Below are positions 8,574-16,259 of a stretch of 64,000 bases of DNA, in pieces (within the stretch, counting starts at the first letter, position 1; each line of letters opens with the position of its first letter). The DNA comes from Candidatus Woesearchaeota archaeon UBA153 (lineage in GTDB: Archaea > Nanobdellota > Nanobdellia > Woesearchaeales > UBA525). Where the stretch lies: positions 38,755 to 102,754 of the forward strand of contig DASH01000042.1 in assembly GCA_002503705.1 (NCBI GenBank). Reading direction: 5' to 3'. The notes under the pieces were generated by a model. The model saw only the letters and a program-made list of their open reading frames with translations, did no database searches and was not told where the DNA came from. A program made the position numbers and the translations under genes.

Positions 8574-9212
8574 ATGGCGTTGAATGATTCCCTCGCGATC
8601 CGACGGCGGATGAAGGGCCGCAAGCCCGCGTTCCTCCGACAGGACGCGCACAAGAAAGTCAAGCTGACCCCATCGTGGCGCAAGCCGAAAGGTTCGGACA
8701 GCAAGATGCGCGTCCGCAAGCGCGGCTACAACACGCCCGTCTCGCGCGGCTACGGTGCGCCTCTCGAGGCGCGCGGCCTTCACGCGAGCGGCTTGCAGCC
8801 AGTGCTCGTCGCGACAGTCGCCGAGCTCGACCGCTTGGACGTGAAGCGCGACGGCGCAGTCCTCAAGCGCACAATCGGCGGCAAGCTTCGCGAGACGCTT
8901 CTCGCGCACGCCGCGACGAAGAAGATCACTGTTTTGAACGTGAAGACGGACGCCGCCGCGGTCGCGGCGAAGTTCGCCGAGCGGAAGGCGCTGAAGGCGA
9001 AGCGGCACGACGCGAAGGCCACCAAGGCCGCCGAGCGCGAGAAGAAGGAGAAGAAGACGCTCGAAGAGAAGACGACGACTCCGGGCGCGGCGCGCGCGTC
9101 GTCGTCAGAGTCCGAGCCGGACGTTCAGAGCACGGTGCAGACGACGGAAGAGACTGCGCACGAGAAGGAAGAGAGAGAAGAGAAGCAGAAAGTCCTGACG
9201 AAACGGACGTAA
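8574..9212 (+). CDS. rpl32e: Large-subunit ribosomal protein eL32
   Basis: An archaeal/eukaryotic-specific 50S protein. The core is recognisable by RQDAHKKVKLTPSWRKPKGSD-like sequence near residue 21 and RGYNTPVSRGYGAP near residue 49. From about residue 130 to 212 there is a highly charged Lys/Glu/Ala tail that is not needed for family membership. The protein is about 80 residues longer than usual. Confidence 0.94.
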   Translation: MALNDSLAIRRRMKGRKPAFLRQDAHKKVKLTPSWRKPKGSDSKMRVRKRGYNTPVSRGYGAPLEARGLHASGLQPVLVATVAELDRLDVKRDGAVLKRTIGGKLRETLLAHAATKKITVLNVKTDAAAVAAKFAERKALKAKRHDAKATKAAEREKKEKKTLEEKTTTPGAARASSSESEPDVQSTVQTTEETAHEKEEREEKQKVLTKRT

Positions 9213-9247
9213 CAACAGCGAATCATTGACTTGCAAGGTGCACTCGG

Positions 9248-9712
9248 ATGAAACTCGACACGCAACGGCGCATCGCGGCCTCGCTCCTCAAATGCGGCTC
9301 TGACAGGGTCGTCTTCGATCCCGCACGGGCGAACGACATCAAGGAAGCGATCACCAAGTCGGACATGCGCCTCCTCATCAGCGACGGCATCGTCCGCGCG
9401 CGTCCCGTTGCGGGCGTGAGCAAGGCGCGCGCGCGCAAGATCAAGGCGCAGAAGCGGAAAGGCCTCCGTCGCGGTCACGGCAGCAAGAAAGGGACGCCGA
9501 ACGCGTCGCTCGACGGCAAGACGCGCTGGGTCGCCGCGGTGCGCAGCCAGCGCGCGTTCATCCAGGAGTTGCGCGAGAAAGGCCTCTTGTCGCCTTCGAC
9601 GTTCCGCGACGTCTACCGGAAGAGCAAGGGCGGTTTTTTCAGGAGTCAACGCCACATCAAGCTCTACCTCGACGATCGTCGCTTGTGGCAGGCGCCGGCG
9701 AAGAAACTATGA
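9248..9712 (+). CDS. rpl19e: Large-subunit ribosomal protein eL19
   Basis: A standard 154-residue eL19. The N-terminal MKLDTQRRIAASLLKCG and the basic KARARKIKAQKRKGLRRGHG segment are family hallmarks. It sits between eL32 and uL18 as in most archaea. AGGTGCACTCGG precedes the start. Confidence 0.96.
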   Translation: MKLDTQRRIAASLLKCGSDRVVFDPARANDIKEAITKSDMRLLISDGIVRARPVAGVSKARARKIKAQKRKGLRRGHGSKKGTPNASLDGKTRWVAAVRSQRAFIQELREKGLLSPSTFRDVYRKSKGGFFRSQRHIKLYLDDRRLWQAPAKKL

Positions 9713-9790
9713 GTGAAGAAGAAGTGAAGACGCGACAGACACGTCCACCCGCAGACACGAAAAGACACGCATGAACAGAGTTGATGATCC

Positions 9791-10429
9791 ATGACTGGCA
9801 CACGACACGTCCTCCCCTACCATCGGAAACGCGAAGGGAAGACGAACTATAAGAAACGGCTCGCGCTCCTCAAATCCGGAGTCCCCCGGCTCGTCATTCG
9901 CCGGAGCAACAAGCACCTCCTCCTCCAGCTCGTCATGTACCAGCCTGACGGGGACAAGGTCCTCGCGACGCTCTCGAGCAAGACGCTCGCCAAGCACGGC
10001 TGGACGCACAGCACCAAGTCCATCCCGGCAGCGTACCTTGCCGGTCGCTTGTTCGCGAAACAGCTCGTCGAGCAACGCCGCACGAACGCAATCCTCGACC
10101 TCGGGTTCCAGAAGCACCGTCCGGGCACGAGAATCTGCGCGGCGCTCCAAGGCGTCGTCGACGGCGGTGTCGCCATTCCCGTCGGCGCGGAAATCTTCCC
10201 GCCCGGCGACCGGATCAACGGCGCGCACTTGACGACGGCGAAACCCGGTGAGGTCGCCGAGGTCGCGAAGAAGCTCGGCGTCACGTTACCCGCGGCGACT
10301 CCCGCCCCGAAGAAAGAGGCGAAGCACGACGCCGCGCCCGCGAAGGGCAAGGACGGCAAGCCCGCGCCCGCGGCGCAGAAACCGAAAGGCGAGAAGAAAG
10401 CCGACGGTAAAAAACCCGTCGATTCGTGA
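9791..10429 (+). CDS. rpl18: Large-subunit ribosomal protein uL18
   Basis: uL18 binds 5S rRNA together with uL5. Typical segments are YRRK-like basic sequence near residue 12, RLVIRRSNKHLLLQLV, and the later GRLFAKQLVEQRRTNAILDLG. The last 45 residues form a Pro/Ala/Lys tail. The start is preceded by GTTGATGATCC, one of the best matches in the operon to the 16S rRNA 3' end. Confidence 0.95.
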   Translation: MTGTRHVLPYHRKREGKTNYKKRLALLKSGVPRLVIRRSNKHLLLQLVMYQPDGDKVLATLSSKTLAKHGWTHSTKSIPAAYLAGRLFAKQLVEQRRTNAILDLGFQKHRPGTRICAALQGVVDGGVAIPVGAEIFPPGDRINGAHLTTAKPGEVAEVAKKLGVTLPAATPAPKKEAKHDAAPAKGKDGKPAPAAQKPKGEKKADGKKPVDS

Positions 10430-10452
10430 AAATCAGTGAAGGTTGATACTCC

Positions 10453-11319
10453 ATGGCACGCAGAGAAGCACGGAAGGAGAGCGTCGTGAGCGCGAACCTC
10501 GACAACTGGCACCCGAAGACCGAGCTTGGGCGCCAAGTCAAGGCGAAGGAGATCCTCGACATCGACGAAATCCTTGATAGTGGTCGCACCATCCTCGAGC
10601 CGGAAATCATCGACATACTCCTCCCGAACTTGGAAGCCGACCTCTTGTTGATCGGCCAAGCGAAGGGCAAGTTCGGCGGCGGCCAGCGTCGCACGTTCCG
10701 CCAGACGCAGAAGAAGACGATGGAGGGGAACAAACCGAAGTTCTCCTGTCTCGTCGTCATCGGCGACAAGAACGGCCACGTCGGTTTCGGCCTCGGTAAG
10801 GCGAAAGAGACGATGCCGGCGCGCGAGAAAGCCGTCCGGAAAGCCAAGCTCAACCTGTTCAAGATCCGTCGCGGCACGGGCTCGTGGGAAGACGCGAGCA
10901 GCGAACCGCACTCCATCCCGTTCAGCGTGACCGGCAAGACGGGCAGCGTCCTCATCAAGCTCATCCCCGCGCCGAAAGGCAAGGGGCTCGTCGTCGAGAA
11001 AGAGGCGGCGAAAGCCTTAGTCTTGGCCGGCATCAAGAACGTCTGGAGCAAGACGTACGGCCAGACGAAGAACAAAGTCAATTTCATCCGAGCGCTCGAG
11101 CTCGCGTTGCGCAACTTGAGCACGACGAAAGTGCCGGACAAAATGGTGGAGAAGCTCGCCATCGCGGACGGCAGCGTCAAGAAGAGCGAGGACGCGAGCG
11201 TTGACTCGTCCGAAGAGGCCGCGGCCGCCTCCTCCGCGAGCGAACCGAAGCGCGCTGAACGCCGCCCTGTCCGCCGCGTTCGCGGTCCGAAGAAGGAGAC
11301 GAAAGAGAAGAAAGAGTGA
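10453..11319 (+). CDS. rps5: Small-subunit ribosomal protein uS5
   Basis: uS5 helps keep decoding accurate. The double-stranded RNA-binding fold is visible from FSCLVVIGDKNGHVGFGLGK (about residue 96) through SVTGKTGSVLIKLIPAPKGKG. The archaeal N-terminal extension is normal. A Ser/Glu then Arg/Lys-rich tail of about 50 residues follows the core. uL30 starts 12 nt after the stop. Confidence 0.96.
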   Translation: MARREARKESVVSANLDNWHPKTELGRQVKAKEILDIDEILDSGRTILEPEIIDILLPNLEADLLLIGQAKGKFGGGQRRTFRQTQKKTMEGNKPKFSCLVVIGDKNGHVGFGLGKAKETMPAREKAVRKAKLNLFKIRRGTGSWEDASSEPHSIPFSVTGKTGSVLIKLIPAPKGKGLVVEKEAAKALVLAGIKNVWSKTYGQTKNKVNFIRALELALRNLSTTKVPDKMVEKLAIADGSVKKSEDASVDSSEEAAAASSASEPKRAERRPVRRVRGPKKETKEKKE

Positions 11320-11330
11320 GTTGATTCCTG

Positions 11331-11864
11331 ATGCCTGAAGCGAAAACGAGTACGAAGTCGACGGTGAAATCCACCGTGACGGCGAGCAGAACGCAGGGCG
11401 GCGCGACAGTTGCGCGCAGCGCTCCGAAAGCTGCTGCCAAACCGAGCGTTCCACGAACTGTTGTCGCGCCTCAAGCCCCCAGCGCCGAGAATGCCGGTCT
11501 CATCGCGGCGGTCCGCGTCCGCGGCGAAGAGGGCATCAAGACGGAGATCCGACTCGCGCTCCAATGCCTGCGCCTCCAACGCTCGAACGTCTGCGTCCTC
11601 ATCCCTGACACGAAGCTCTGGCGTGGGCAACTGCGCAAGTGCAAAGACTACATCACGTACGGCTTGATCACGAACGAGACGAAACAATTGCTTGAAGAGA
11701 AGCGCGGCGTCAAGAAAGCCGACGGCACGCTCAAGCCGTTCTACCGTCTCAACCCGCCCCGTCACGGCTTCGGCCGGAAAGGCGTGAAGAAGGCGTTCAC
11801 CGAAGGTGGCGCGCTCGGTGAGCGCGGCGCGAAGATGGACGACCTCATCCGGCGGATGGTCTGA
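11331..11864 (+). CDS. rpl30: Large-subunit ribosomal protein uL30 with N-terminal extension
   Basis: The uL30 core begins near residue 57 (LIAAVRVRGEEGIKTEIRLAL) and ends with the archaeal RLNPPRHGFGRKGVKKAF segment. The first 55 residues are a Thr/Ser/Ala/Lys-rich extension absent from typical uL30. GAGTTGATTCCTG precedes the ATG, which supports the long start; no internal ATG lies at the core boundary. Confidence 0.94.
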   Translation: MPEAKTSTKSTVKSTVTASRTQGGATVARSAPKAAAKPSVPRTVVAPQAPSAENAGLIAAVRVRGEEGIKTEIRLALQCLRLQRSNVCVLIPDTKLWRGQLRKCKDYITYGLITNETKQLLEEKRGVKKADGTLKPFYRLNPPRHGFGRKGVKKAFTEGGALGERGAKMDDLIRRMV

Positions 11865-11880
11865 ACATGAGGGATGCTCA

Positions 11881-12375
11881 ATGAGTCTCAAACGACGCAA
11901 GAAGAACACCCGCCAGCGCGGCAGCACGTCGCACGGTTGGGGCGCGATGAAGAAGCACCGCGGCGCCGGCCACCGAGGCGGCCGCGGCAACGCGGGCTCC
12001 GGAAAGAGAGGCGACGCGAAGAAGCCTTCCTATTGGAAGATTAAGAACTTCTCCGGCAAGCACGGGTTCACGTCGAAACGGCCCGCGGTCGGCTTCGTCA
12101 TGAACGCGGGGCACTTGTCGAGCATGATCGACACGCTCGTCACGCAAGGCCTCGCCGAGAAGAGCGGGAAGGGGTACGCGGTCGACCTCGAGAAATTGCG
12201 CATCGAGCGGTTGCTCGGCGGCGGCATCGTCAACGTCGCGATGGACGTGACGGTCGAACGCGCGTCGCCCTCAGCGATCGAGAAGATCGAGAAGGCGGGC
12301 GGCAAAGTCACCGTGACGGCGGAACCGGAAGCGGAAAGCGACGACGCAGAAGCGCCCGTGGCTGACGAAGCGTAA
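11881..12375 (+). CDS. rpl15: Large-subunit ribosomal protein uL15
   Basis: uL15 (164 residues) begins MSLKRRKKNTRQRGSTSHGW and includes the glycine-rich HRGAGHRGGRGNAGSGKRGD typical of the family. I place the start at 11881, after the uL30 stop and preceded by GAGGGATGCTCA; the open frame upstream belongs to uL30 coding sequence. It ends with a short acidic tail. It is the last ribosomal gene of this block and is followed by a T-rich stretch. Confidence 0.95.
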   Translation: MSLKRRKKNTRQRGSTSHGWGAMKKHRGAGHRGGRGNAGSGKRGDAKKPSYWKIKNFSGKHGFTSKRPAVGFVMNAGHLSSMIDTLVTQGLAEKSGKGYAVDLEKLRIERLLGGGIVNVAMDVTVERASPSAIEKIEKAGGKVTVTAEPEAESDDAEAPVADEA

Positions 12376-12379
12376 AACC

Positions 12380-12396
12380 CTCTTTTCTTCTCTCAA
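12380..12396 (+). terminator. T-rich terminator after the ribosomal operon
   Basis: The sequence just after the uL15 stop is pyrimidine-rich with TCTTTTCTTCTCTC. Oligo-T stretches without a hairpin are typical archaeal terminators. A new TATA box follows 15 nt later, so the ribosomal transcript probably ends or is attenuated here. Confidence 0.5.
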
Positions 12397-12410
12397 TCAC
12401 CTATCAAAGC

Positions 12411-12421
12411 TTTTATAAATC
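12411..12421 (+). promoter_or_regulatory. TATA box of the secY unit
   Basis: TTTTATAAAT preceded by AAGC is a strong archaeal TATA-box candidate. It lies 170 nt upstream of the secY ATG, an unusually long leader for this window, and the inverted-repeat element 12450-12573 lies between the two. Transcription from here would place that element in the secY mRNA leader. Confidence 0.55.
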
Positions 12422-12449
12422 GTTGGTGTGCTCTCTCGCTGCTGGGCGC

Positions 12450-12573
12450 GTGTTGAGCATCTTCGAAACGCTCGATGCGAGTGTCGCAGGTCCTGCGTCC
12501 CCGGAGGGGGCGTCCCCCCGCGACGGACTCGTCGTCGTTTCCGAGGGCGTTTCGACTTGAGGATGCTCAACAC
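12450..12573. repeat. Inverted-repeat element in the secY leader (CCGTCC/GGGGCGTCCCC family)
   Basis: The ends are GTGTTGAGCATC and GATGCTCAACAC, a perfect 12-bp inverted repeat, followed inward by TCGAAACGCTCG paired with CGAGGGCGTTTCGA. The centre holds CCCCGGAGGGGGCGTCCCCC, which resembles the reverse complement of the core in the elements at 14726-14849 and 63938-64000. The whole 124 nt can fold into one long branched hairpin. It could be a mobile repeat, a structured mRNA leader, or both. Confidence 0.7.
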
Positions 12574-12590
12574 GGAGTCGGGGTTAGGGT

Positions 12591-13931
12591 ATGGCGTTCA
12601 TCGATAGCATCCTGAACAACCTTCCGGAAGTCAAGGCGCCGACGGAGAAGCGTCTCGGCTTCAAGGAGAAGTTGAAGTGGACGCTCATCGTCCTCGTCCT
12701 CTACTTCGTTCTCGGCTTGATTCCGCTCTTCGGCCTCGGCCCGAGCGCGCTGCAGCAGTTCGAATTCCTCGAGATGGTGCTCGGCGCGTCGTTCGGCAGC
12801 ATCATCACCCTCGGTATCGGTCCCATCGTGACCGCCAGTATCGTCTTGCAGTTGTTGAACGGCTCGGGCATCGTCAAGTTCGACTTGACTAGCCATGAGG
12901 GGAAGGCGCGCTTTCAAGGCATCCAGAAGCTCTTGAGCGTCGGCTTCGTCATCTTGGAAGGCATCATCTACGTCATCACGGGAGGCTTGTCGCCGATGGC
13001 GGGCATCCCCGCGTGGTTCCTCGTCTTCCAATTGTTCCTCGGCGGCGTCCTCATCATGCTCATGGACGAGGTCGTCACCAAGTGGGGCTTCGGCTCCGGC
13101 ATCTCCTTGTTCATCGCCGCGGGCGTCTCGAAGGGGATTTTCGTCACCCTCTTCAGTCCGTTCAAAGAGCAGGTCGCGGGCGCGTCGACGAGCGAGTACA
13201 GCGTCGGCCGCTTCTTCCAGCTCTTCCAATCGTTGAGCGCGAGCGACATGACGACGTTCATGGTCGCCGCGTCCATCATCCTCGCGACGATCGTCGTCTT
13301 CCTCGTCGTCGTGTACACGCAAGCGATGAAGGTCGAGATTCCCTTGAGCTTCGGCCGGATCCGCGGGCAAGGCATGCGGTGGCCGTTGAACTTCTTCTAC
13401 ACGAGCAACATCCCCGTCATCCTCGTCGCCGCGTTGTTGGCGAACATCCAATTGCTGGGGCGGCTCATCCCGAAGCTGTCGTGGATCACGCCGCTCGTCA
13501 ACCAGCCGAACATCGTCCAGAAGATCATCACGAGCAGTTTCGGCTGGACTGATTTCTTCACCGCGCTCCTGTACATCCTCATCTTCATGACGGGCAGCCT
13601 CATCTTCGGCCTCTTCTGGGTCCAGACGGCAGGCCTCGACCCGCGTTCGCAAGCGCGCAACATCATGAGGTCCGGGCTGCAAATCCCCGGCTTCCGGAAG
13701 GACGAGCGCGTCCTGGAGCGGATGCTCTCCCGGTACATCTGGCCCTTGAGCGTCGTCGGCAGCCTCGCCGTCGGCCTCCTCGCCGCCGTCGCGGACTTGA
13801 CGGGTGCGCTCGGCACTGGTACCGGTATCTTGCTGACCGTCATGATCGTCTACCACTTGTACCAGACGATCGCGCAACAGCACATGATGGACATGAACCC
13901 GATGATGCGCAAGTTCATGGGTGAGCGGTGA
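12591..13931 (+). CDS. secY: Protein translocase channel subunit SecY
   Basis: SecY forms the membrane channel for protein export and insertion. The 446-residue protein has ten predicted membrane segments, a plug-type helix after TM1 and the cytosolic loop with KVEIPLSFGRIRGQG (about residue 248). FIDSILNNLPEVKAPTEK at the N-terminus is archaeal in style. It follows uL15 as in most archaea, but adk, often next, is replaced by an EMC3-like gene 6 nt downstream. Confidence 0.96.
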   Translation: MAFIDSILNNLPEVKAPTEKRLGFKEKLKWTLIVLVLYFVLGLIPLFGLGPSALQQFEFLEMVLGASFGSIITLGIGPIVTASIVLQLLNGSGIVKFDLTSHEGKARFQGIQKLLSVGFVILEGIIYVITGGLSPMAGIPAWFLVFQLFLGGVLIMLMDEVVTKWGFGSGISLFIAAGVSKGIFVTLFSPFKEQVAGASTSEYSVGRFFQLFQSLSASDMTTFMVAASIILATIVVFLVVVYTQAMKVEIPLSFGRIRGQGMRWPLNFFYTSNIPVILVAALLANIQLLGRLIPKLSWITPLVNQPNIVQKIITSSFGWTDFFTALLYILIFMTGSLIFGLFWVQTAGLDPRSQARNIMRSGLQIPGFRKDERVLERMLSRYIWPLSVVGSLAVGLLAAVADLTGALGTGTGILLTVMIVYHLYQTIAQQHMMDMNPMMRKFMGER

Positions 13932-13937
13932 ACGGCT

Positions 13938-14696
13938 ATGCTCTTCGGCTTCTTGTTCACGTGGCCGCCGTTCTGGGCGATCCTCCTCGTCTCGTTCGTC
14001 ATCACGCTCTCGACGACGTTGTTGTATAAATATACGACGAACCAGGCGCGGATGCGTGAGCTGAAGAAGACGGTGAAGGAGTACCAGGAGAAGATCAAGA
14101 AGTCTCGCGACAAGCCGGAGAAGATGATGAAGCTCCAGCAGGAGGCGATGCAGTACAACCTCGAGTTGATGAAGCACAGCTTCAAGCCGACCTTGTACAC
14201 GATGATCCCGTTGCTGTTGCTCTTCGTCTGGCTGAACGCGCACATGGCGTACCAGCCGTTGCTGCCCGATCAAGAGTTCACGCTCACGGCGACGTACGCC
14301 GACGGCGTCACCGGAACGACAAACCTCTCTCTCCTCCCGGAAGGCTTGACGTTGCTTTCGAACGCGACCGCGCTCGTCACGATTCCTCCCGGCGAGAAAG
14401 GAGGGGTGGTGGAGTGGACGTTGCGCGGGAGCGCTGGCGCGTACAAGGCCATCGTCACGTTCGCGGGTTCGCACGTCGAGAAAGAGTTCGAGATCACCTC
14501 CGAGCCTGGTCATTACGACGCGCCGTTGCAGACATACAAAGGCGGCGTGAAGTCCATCCTCGTCGGCAACAAGCCCACCCGCCCGTTCGGCGAGTCGTTC
14601 AACCTCTTCGGCTGGCACCCTGGCTGGATCGCCGCGTACATCCTCACGAGCATCGCGTTGAGCATGCTCTTCCGGAAAGCGTTCAACGTCGTGTGA
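13938..14696 (+). CDS. EMC3/DUF106-type membrane insertase (YidC/Oxa1 superfamily)
   Basis: Three hydrophobic segments (about residues 6-29, 91-110 and 229-248) and a charged coiled-coil between the first two (RMRELKKTVKEYQEKIKK) are typical of archaeal DUF106 proteins, homologues of EMC3 and distant relatives of YidC. The family aids insertion of membrane proteins. Here a region of about 110 residues with beta-strand character is inserted between TM2 and TM3, on the outside of the cell. GGTGAACGGCT precedes the start, which lies 6 nt after secY, so both are co-transcribed. Confidence 0.85.
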   Translation: MLFGFLFTWPPFWAILLVSFVITLSTTLLYKYTTNQARMRELKKTVKEYQEKIKKSRDKPEKMMKLQQEAMQYNLELMKHSFKPTLYTMIPLLLLFVWLNAHMAYQPLLPDQEFTLTATYADGVTGTTNLSLLPEGLTLLSNATALVTIPPGEKGGVVEWTLRGSAGAYKAIVTFAGSHVEKEFEITSEPGHYDAPLQTYKGGVKSILVGNKPTRPFGESFNLFGWHPGWIAAYILTSIALSMLFRKAFNVV

Positions 14697-14702
14697 AAAG
14701 AA

Positions 14703-14719
14703 GCGGTTTTTGTTTTCTC
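14703..14719 (+). terminator. T-rich terminator after the EMC3-like gene
   Basis: GCGGTTTTTGTTTTCTC follows the stop codon by 6 nt. It resembles an archaeal oligo-T terminator and immediately precedes the inverted-repeat element at 14726-14849. Confidence 0.45.
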
Positions 14720-14725
14720 AATGAA

Positions 14726-14849
14726 CGCCGTTACCGTCCTTAAGGGCGAACACCTACGACGTTTTATGCAAGGCGACAAGGGGGACGCCCCACCCGGGGA
14801 ATGTCGCCCTACGGACGAAGAAGCGGGTGTGAGCAGGACGGTAACGGCG
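14726..14849. repeat. Inverted-repeat element (CCGTCCTTAAGG family)
   Basis: Terminal 15-bp inverted repeats CGCCGTTACCGTCCT and AGGACGGTAACGGCG enclose 94 bp. Inside lies a second stem, GGCGACA...TGTCGCC (14772-14808), and the core GGCGACAAGGGGGACGCCCC. The segments ACCGTCCTTA-GGGCGAACACCTAC and GGCGACAAGGGGGACGCCCC recur at 63938-64000, and the ACCGTCCT end recurs at 23359-23526. The element lies between convergent genes. It carries no coding potential. Confidence 0.8.
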
Positions 14850-14861
14850 CAGAATAGTTCT

Positions 14862-15239
14862 TCAGAGATAACCGTCTTGCTTGAGCGACTCGACCACTTG
14901 TTTCGTGACGTCAGAAAGAGGATATGCTCTCGTCTTCTCATACGTCGCATAGGCGGCGTCCGAGATTTCCGCTTGCGGCTTTCCTAGGTTCTGCAGTTCA
15001 GCGAAATAGACGTCGACGTTGATGCCGTCGCCGGCGAAGGGAGCGATGCCTTGGAATGCCTTGTAGAACCGACAGTTGGTGACTTTTCCTTCTTCGATCT
15101 CTTCCGAGACCTCTCGGACGAGACAACCAAGGTCGGACTCTTCCGGTTTCCCGCCCGGGAGAATCCAGACGGTCTTCTTCTGGACGAGAAGGAGCTCTTT
15201 CTTATCGTTGATGATTGCCGCACTGACGACTAGTCGCAT
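14862..15239 (-). CDS. Nudix hydrolase
   Basis: A 125-residue Nudix protein that would hydrolyse a nucleoside-diphosphate derivative. It begins MRLVVSAAIINDKKELLLVQKK and carries a Nudix box GGKPEESDLGCLVREVSEEI. Compared with the consensus Gx5Ex7REUxEExGU, the loop between the Gly pair and the first Glu is two residues short, while REVSEE is intact. I chose ATG 15239 because a TATA box lies about 27 nt upstream; earlier in-frame starts run through that promoter. Confidence 0.85.
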   Translation of the reverse strand: MRLVVSAAIINDKKELLLVQKKTVWILPGGKPEESDLGCLVREVSEEIEEGKVTNCRFYKAFQGIAPFAGDGINVDVYFAELQNLGKPQAEISDAAYATYEKTRAYPLSDVTKQVVESLKQDGYL

Positions 15240-15261
15240 GATGCTCGGGAGTGTGTTCTTC

Positions 15262-15271
15262 AGATATAAAC
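15262..15271 (-). promoter_or_regulatory. TATA box of the Nudix gene
   Basis: On the minus strand the sequence reads TGTTTATATC, about 27 nt upstream of the chosen start, which predicts a leaderless mRNA. Upstream of it (15272-15300) lies an AT-rich box, ATTATTTTCTATATGG, that recurs before several other promoters in the window. Confidence 0.6.
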
Positions 15272-15320
15272 ACATAATATTGCCCATATAGAAAATAATA
15301 TCTTTTCCTTTCCAGTTATC

Positions 15321-15330
15321 TTTATAAACA
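15321..15330 (+). promoter_or_regulatory. TATA box of the eL34-eL14 unit
   Basis: TTTATAAACA lies about 55 nt upstream of the eL34 ATG. The promoter is divergent from that of the Nudix gene, and the two share about 110 bp. Confidence 0.55.
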
Positions 15331-15379
15331 CCTCGTCGTTCTCGGACGTCACGCTTGGCAGCGGAGAACGTGAAGTACA

Positions 15380-15646
15380 ATGGTTCGTGGAATGTTCAAG
15401 AGCGGACGGTTCAGTCGCGTCCACGTGAAAGTCCCGGGCGGCAGGACAGTCCTCCGCTTCAAGGAGAAGACGCCGAAACAACCGCATTGCGGCGAGTGCG
15501 GCAAGCCTTTGCCGGGCATCCCGCGCATGTCGCGCGTCGAAGCAACGCACGCGTCCAAGTCGAGCAAGCGGCCGCAACGTCCGTTCGGCGGCGTGCTCTG
15601 CAGTGCGTGCACGCGGAAGCGGCTCGTCGCGAAAGCGCGAGTCTAA
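15380..15646 (+). CDS. rpl34e: Large-subunit ribosomal protein eL34
   Basis: An 88-residue archaeal eL34. A zinc site is formed by CGEC (about residue 37) and CSAC (about residue 74). HASKSSKRPQRPFGGVLCS is family-typical. In many archaea it lies in a secY-adk-eL34-cmk-eL14-cbf5 series; here adk and cmk are missing and cbf5 is 44 kb away. Confidence 0.94.
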   Translation: MVRGMFKSGRFSRVHVKVPGGRTVLRFKEKTPKQPHCGECGKPLPGIPRMSRVEATHASKSSKRPQRPFGGVLCSACTRKRLVAKARV

Positions 15647-15734
15647 AATTTTTTCACAATCCAAAACAGCAGGCCTCTCGCGGGTTGCGGCGACGCGCCC
15701 GAATTCTCGAGAGGGAAACGCGAGGAGATGAACC

Positions 15735-16175
15735 ATGGCATTGTTTGAAGTCGGAAGAGTCTGTGTCAAGATCGCCGGCCGCGACGCGGGCGAGCGCTGC
15801 GTCATCGTCGAAGTCCTCGACGCGCACACCGTGCTCGTTGACGGCGCGACGCGCCGGCGCAAGTGCAACGTCAAGCACTTAGAGCCGTTGGCGGAGACGC
15901 TCGACGTGAAGAAAGGAGCGACGCACGACGCGGTCGCGAAGGCGTTCACGGCGCTCGGCGTCGACGTGAAAGAGTCCAAGCCGCGGAAGGCGACGACGAA
16001 GCCGCGCCACGCGCACAAAGCGAAAGCAGACGCCGGTGAACAGAGCGCGGTCGGTCAGCCCGTCAAGGCGAAAGCGCCGAAGGCGGAGAAGCCGAAAGCC
16101 GAACCTGCCAAAGCGCCGAAGGCTGAGAAGGCGGACGCTCCCAAGAAGAAAGTCGCGGCGAAGAAGACGGAGTGA
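15735..16175 (+). CDS. rpl14e: Large-subunit ribosomal protein eL14 with long tail
   Basis: Residues 1-75 are eL14 (FEVGRVCVKIAGRDAGERCVIVE, then NVKHLEPL). The second half is a Lys/Ala/Pro-rich low-complexity tail that doubles the length. GGAGATGAACC precedes the ATG. It follows eL34 by 88 nt and ends the unit at a strong T-rich region. Confidence 0.93.
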   Translation: MALFEVGRVCVKIAGRDAGERCVIVEVLDAHTVLVDGATRRRKCNVKHLEPLAETLDVKKGATHDAVAKAFTALGVDVKESKPRKATTKPRHAHKAKADAGEQSAVGQPVKAKAPKAEKPKAEPAKAPKAEKADAPKKKVAAKKTE

Positions 16176-16189
16176 GTTCGAGAAATAAA

Positions 16190-16243
16190 AGTATTTTTTA
16201 GAAATATTTTTTCTTATAGTTATGCGTTATTTCTTTTTTTCAA
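16190..16243. terminator. T-rich terminator region between eL14 and pheT
   Basis: Three T-runs of six to nine bases (about 16194-16199, 16206-16212 and 16231-16240) lie directly after eL14. They should stop the plus-strand transcript before it enters the convergent pheT gene. Confidence 0.6.
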
Positions 16244-16259
16244 GAAATTCAATGACGCT

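Noticed and set aside
10281..11990. A 569-codon minus-strand frame opposite uS5, uL30 and uL15
   Set aside because: It is antisense to ribosomal genes and is broken up by low-complexity Arg/Ser stretches.
12567..14618. A 683-codon open frame on the minus strand across secY and the EMC3-like gene
   Set aside because: It is antisense to two well-identified membrane protein genes and its translation is Arg/Glu/Asp-rich low complexity, as expected from antisense of GC-rich DNA.
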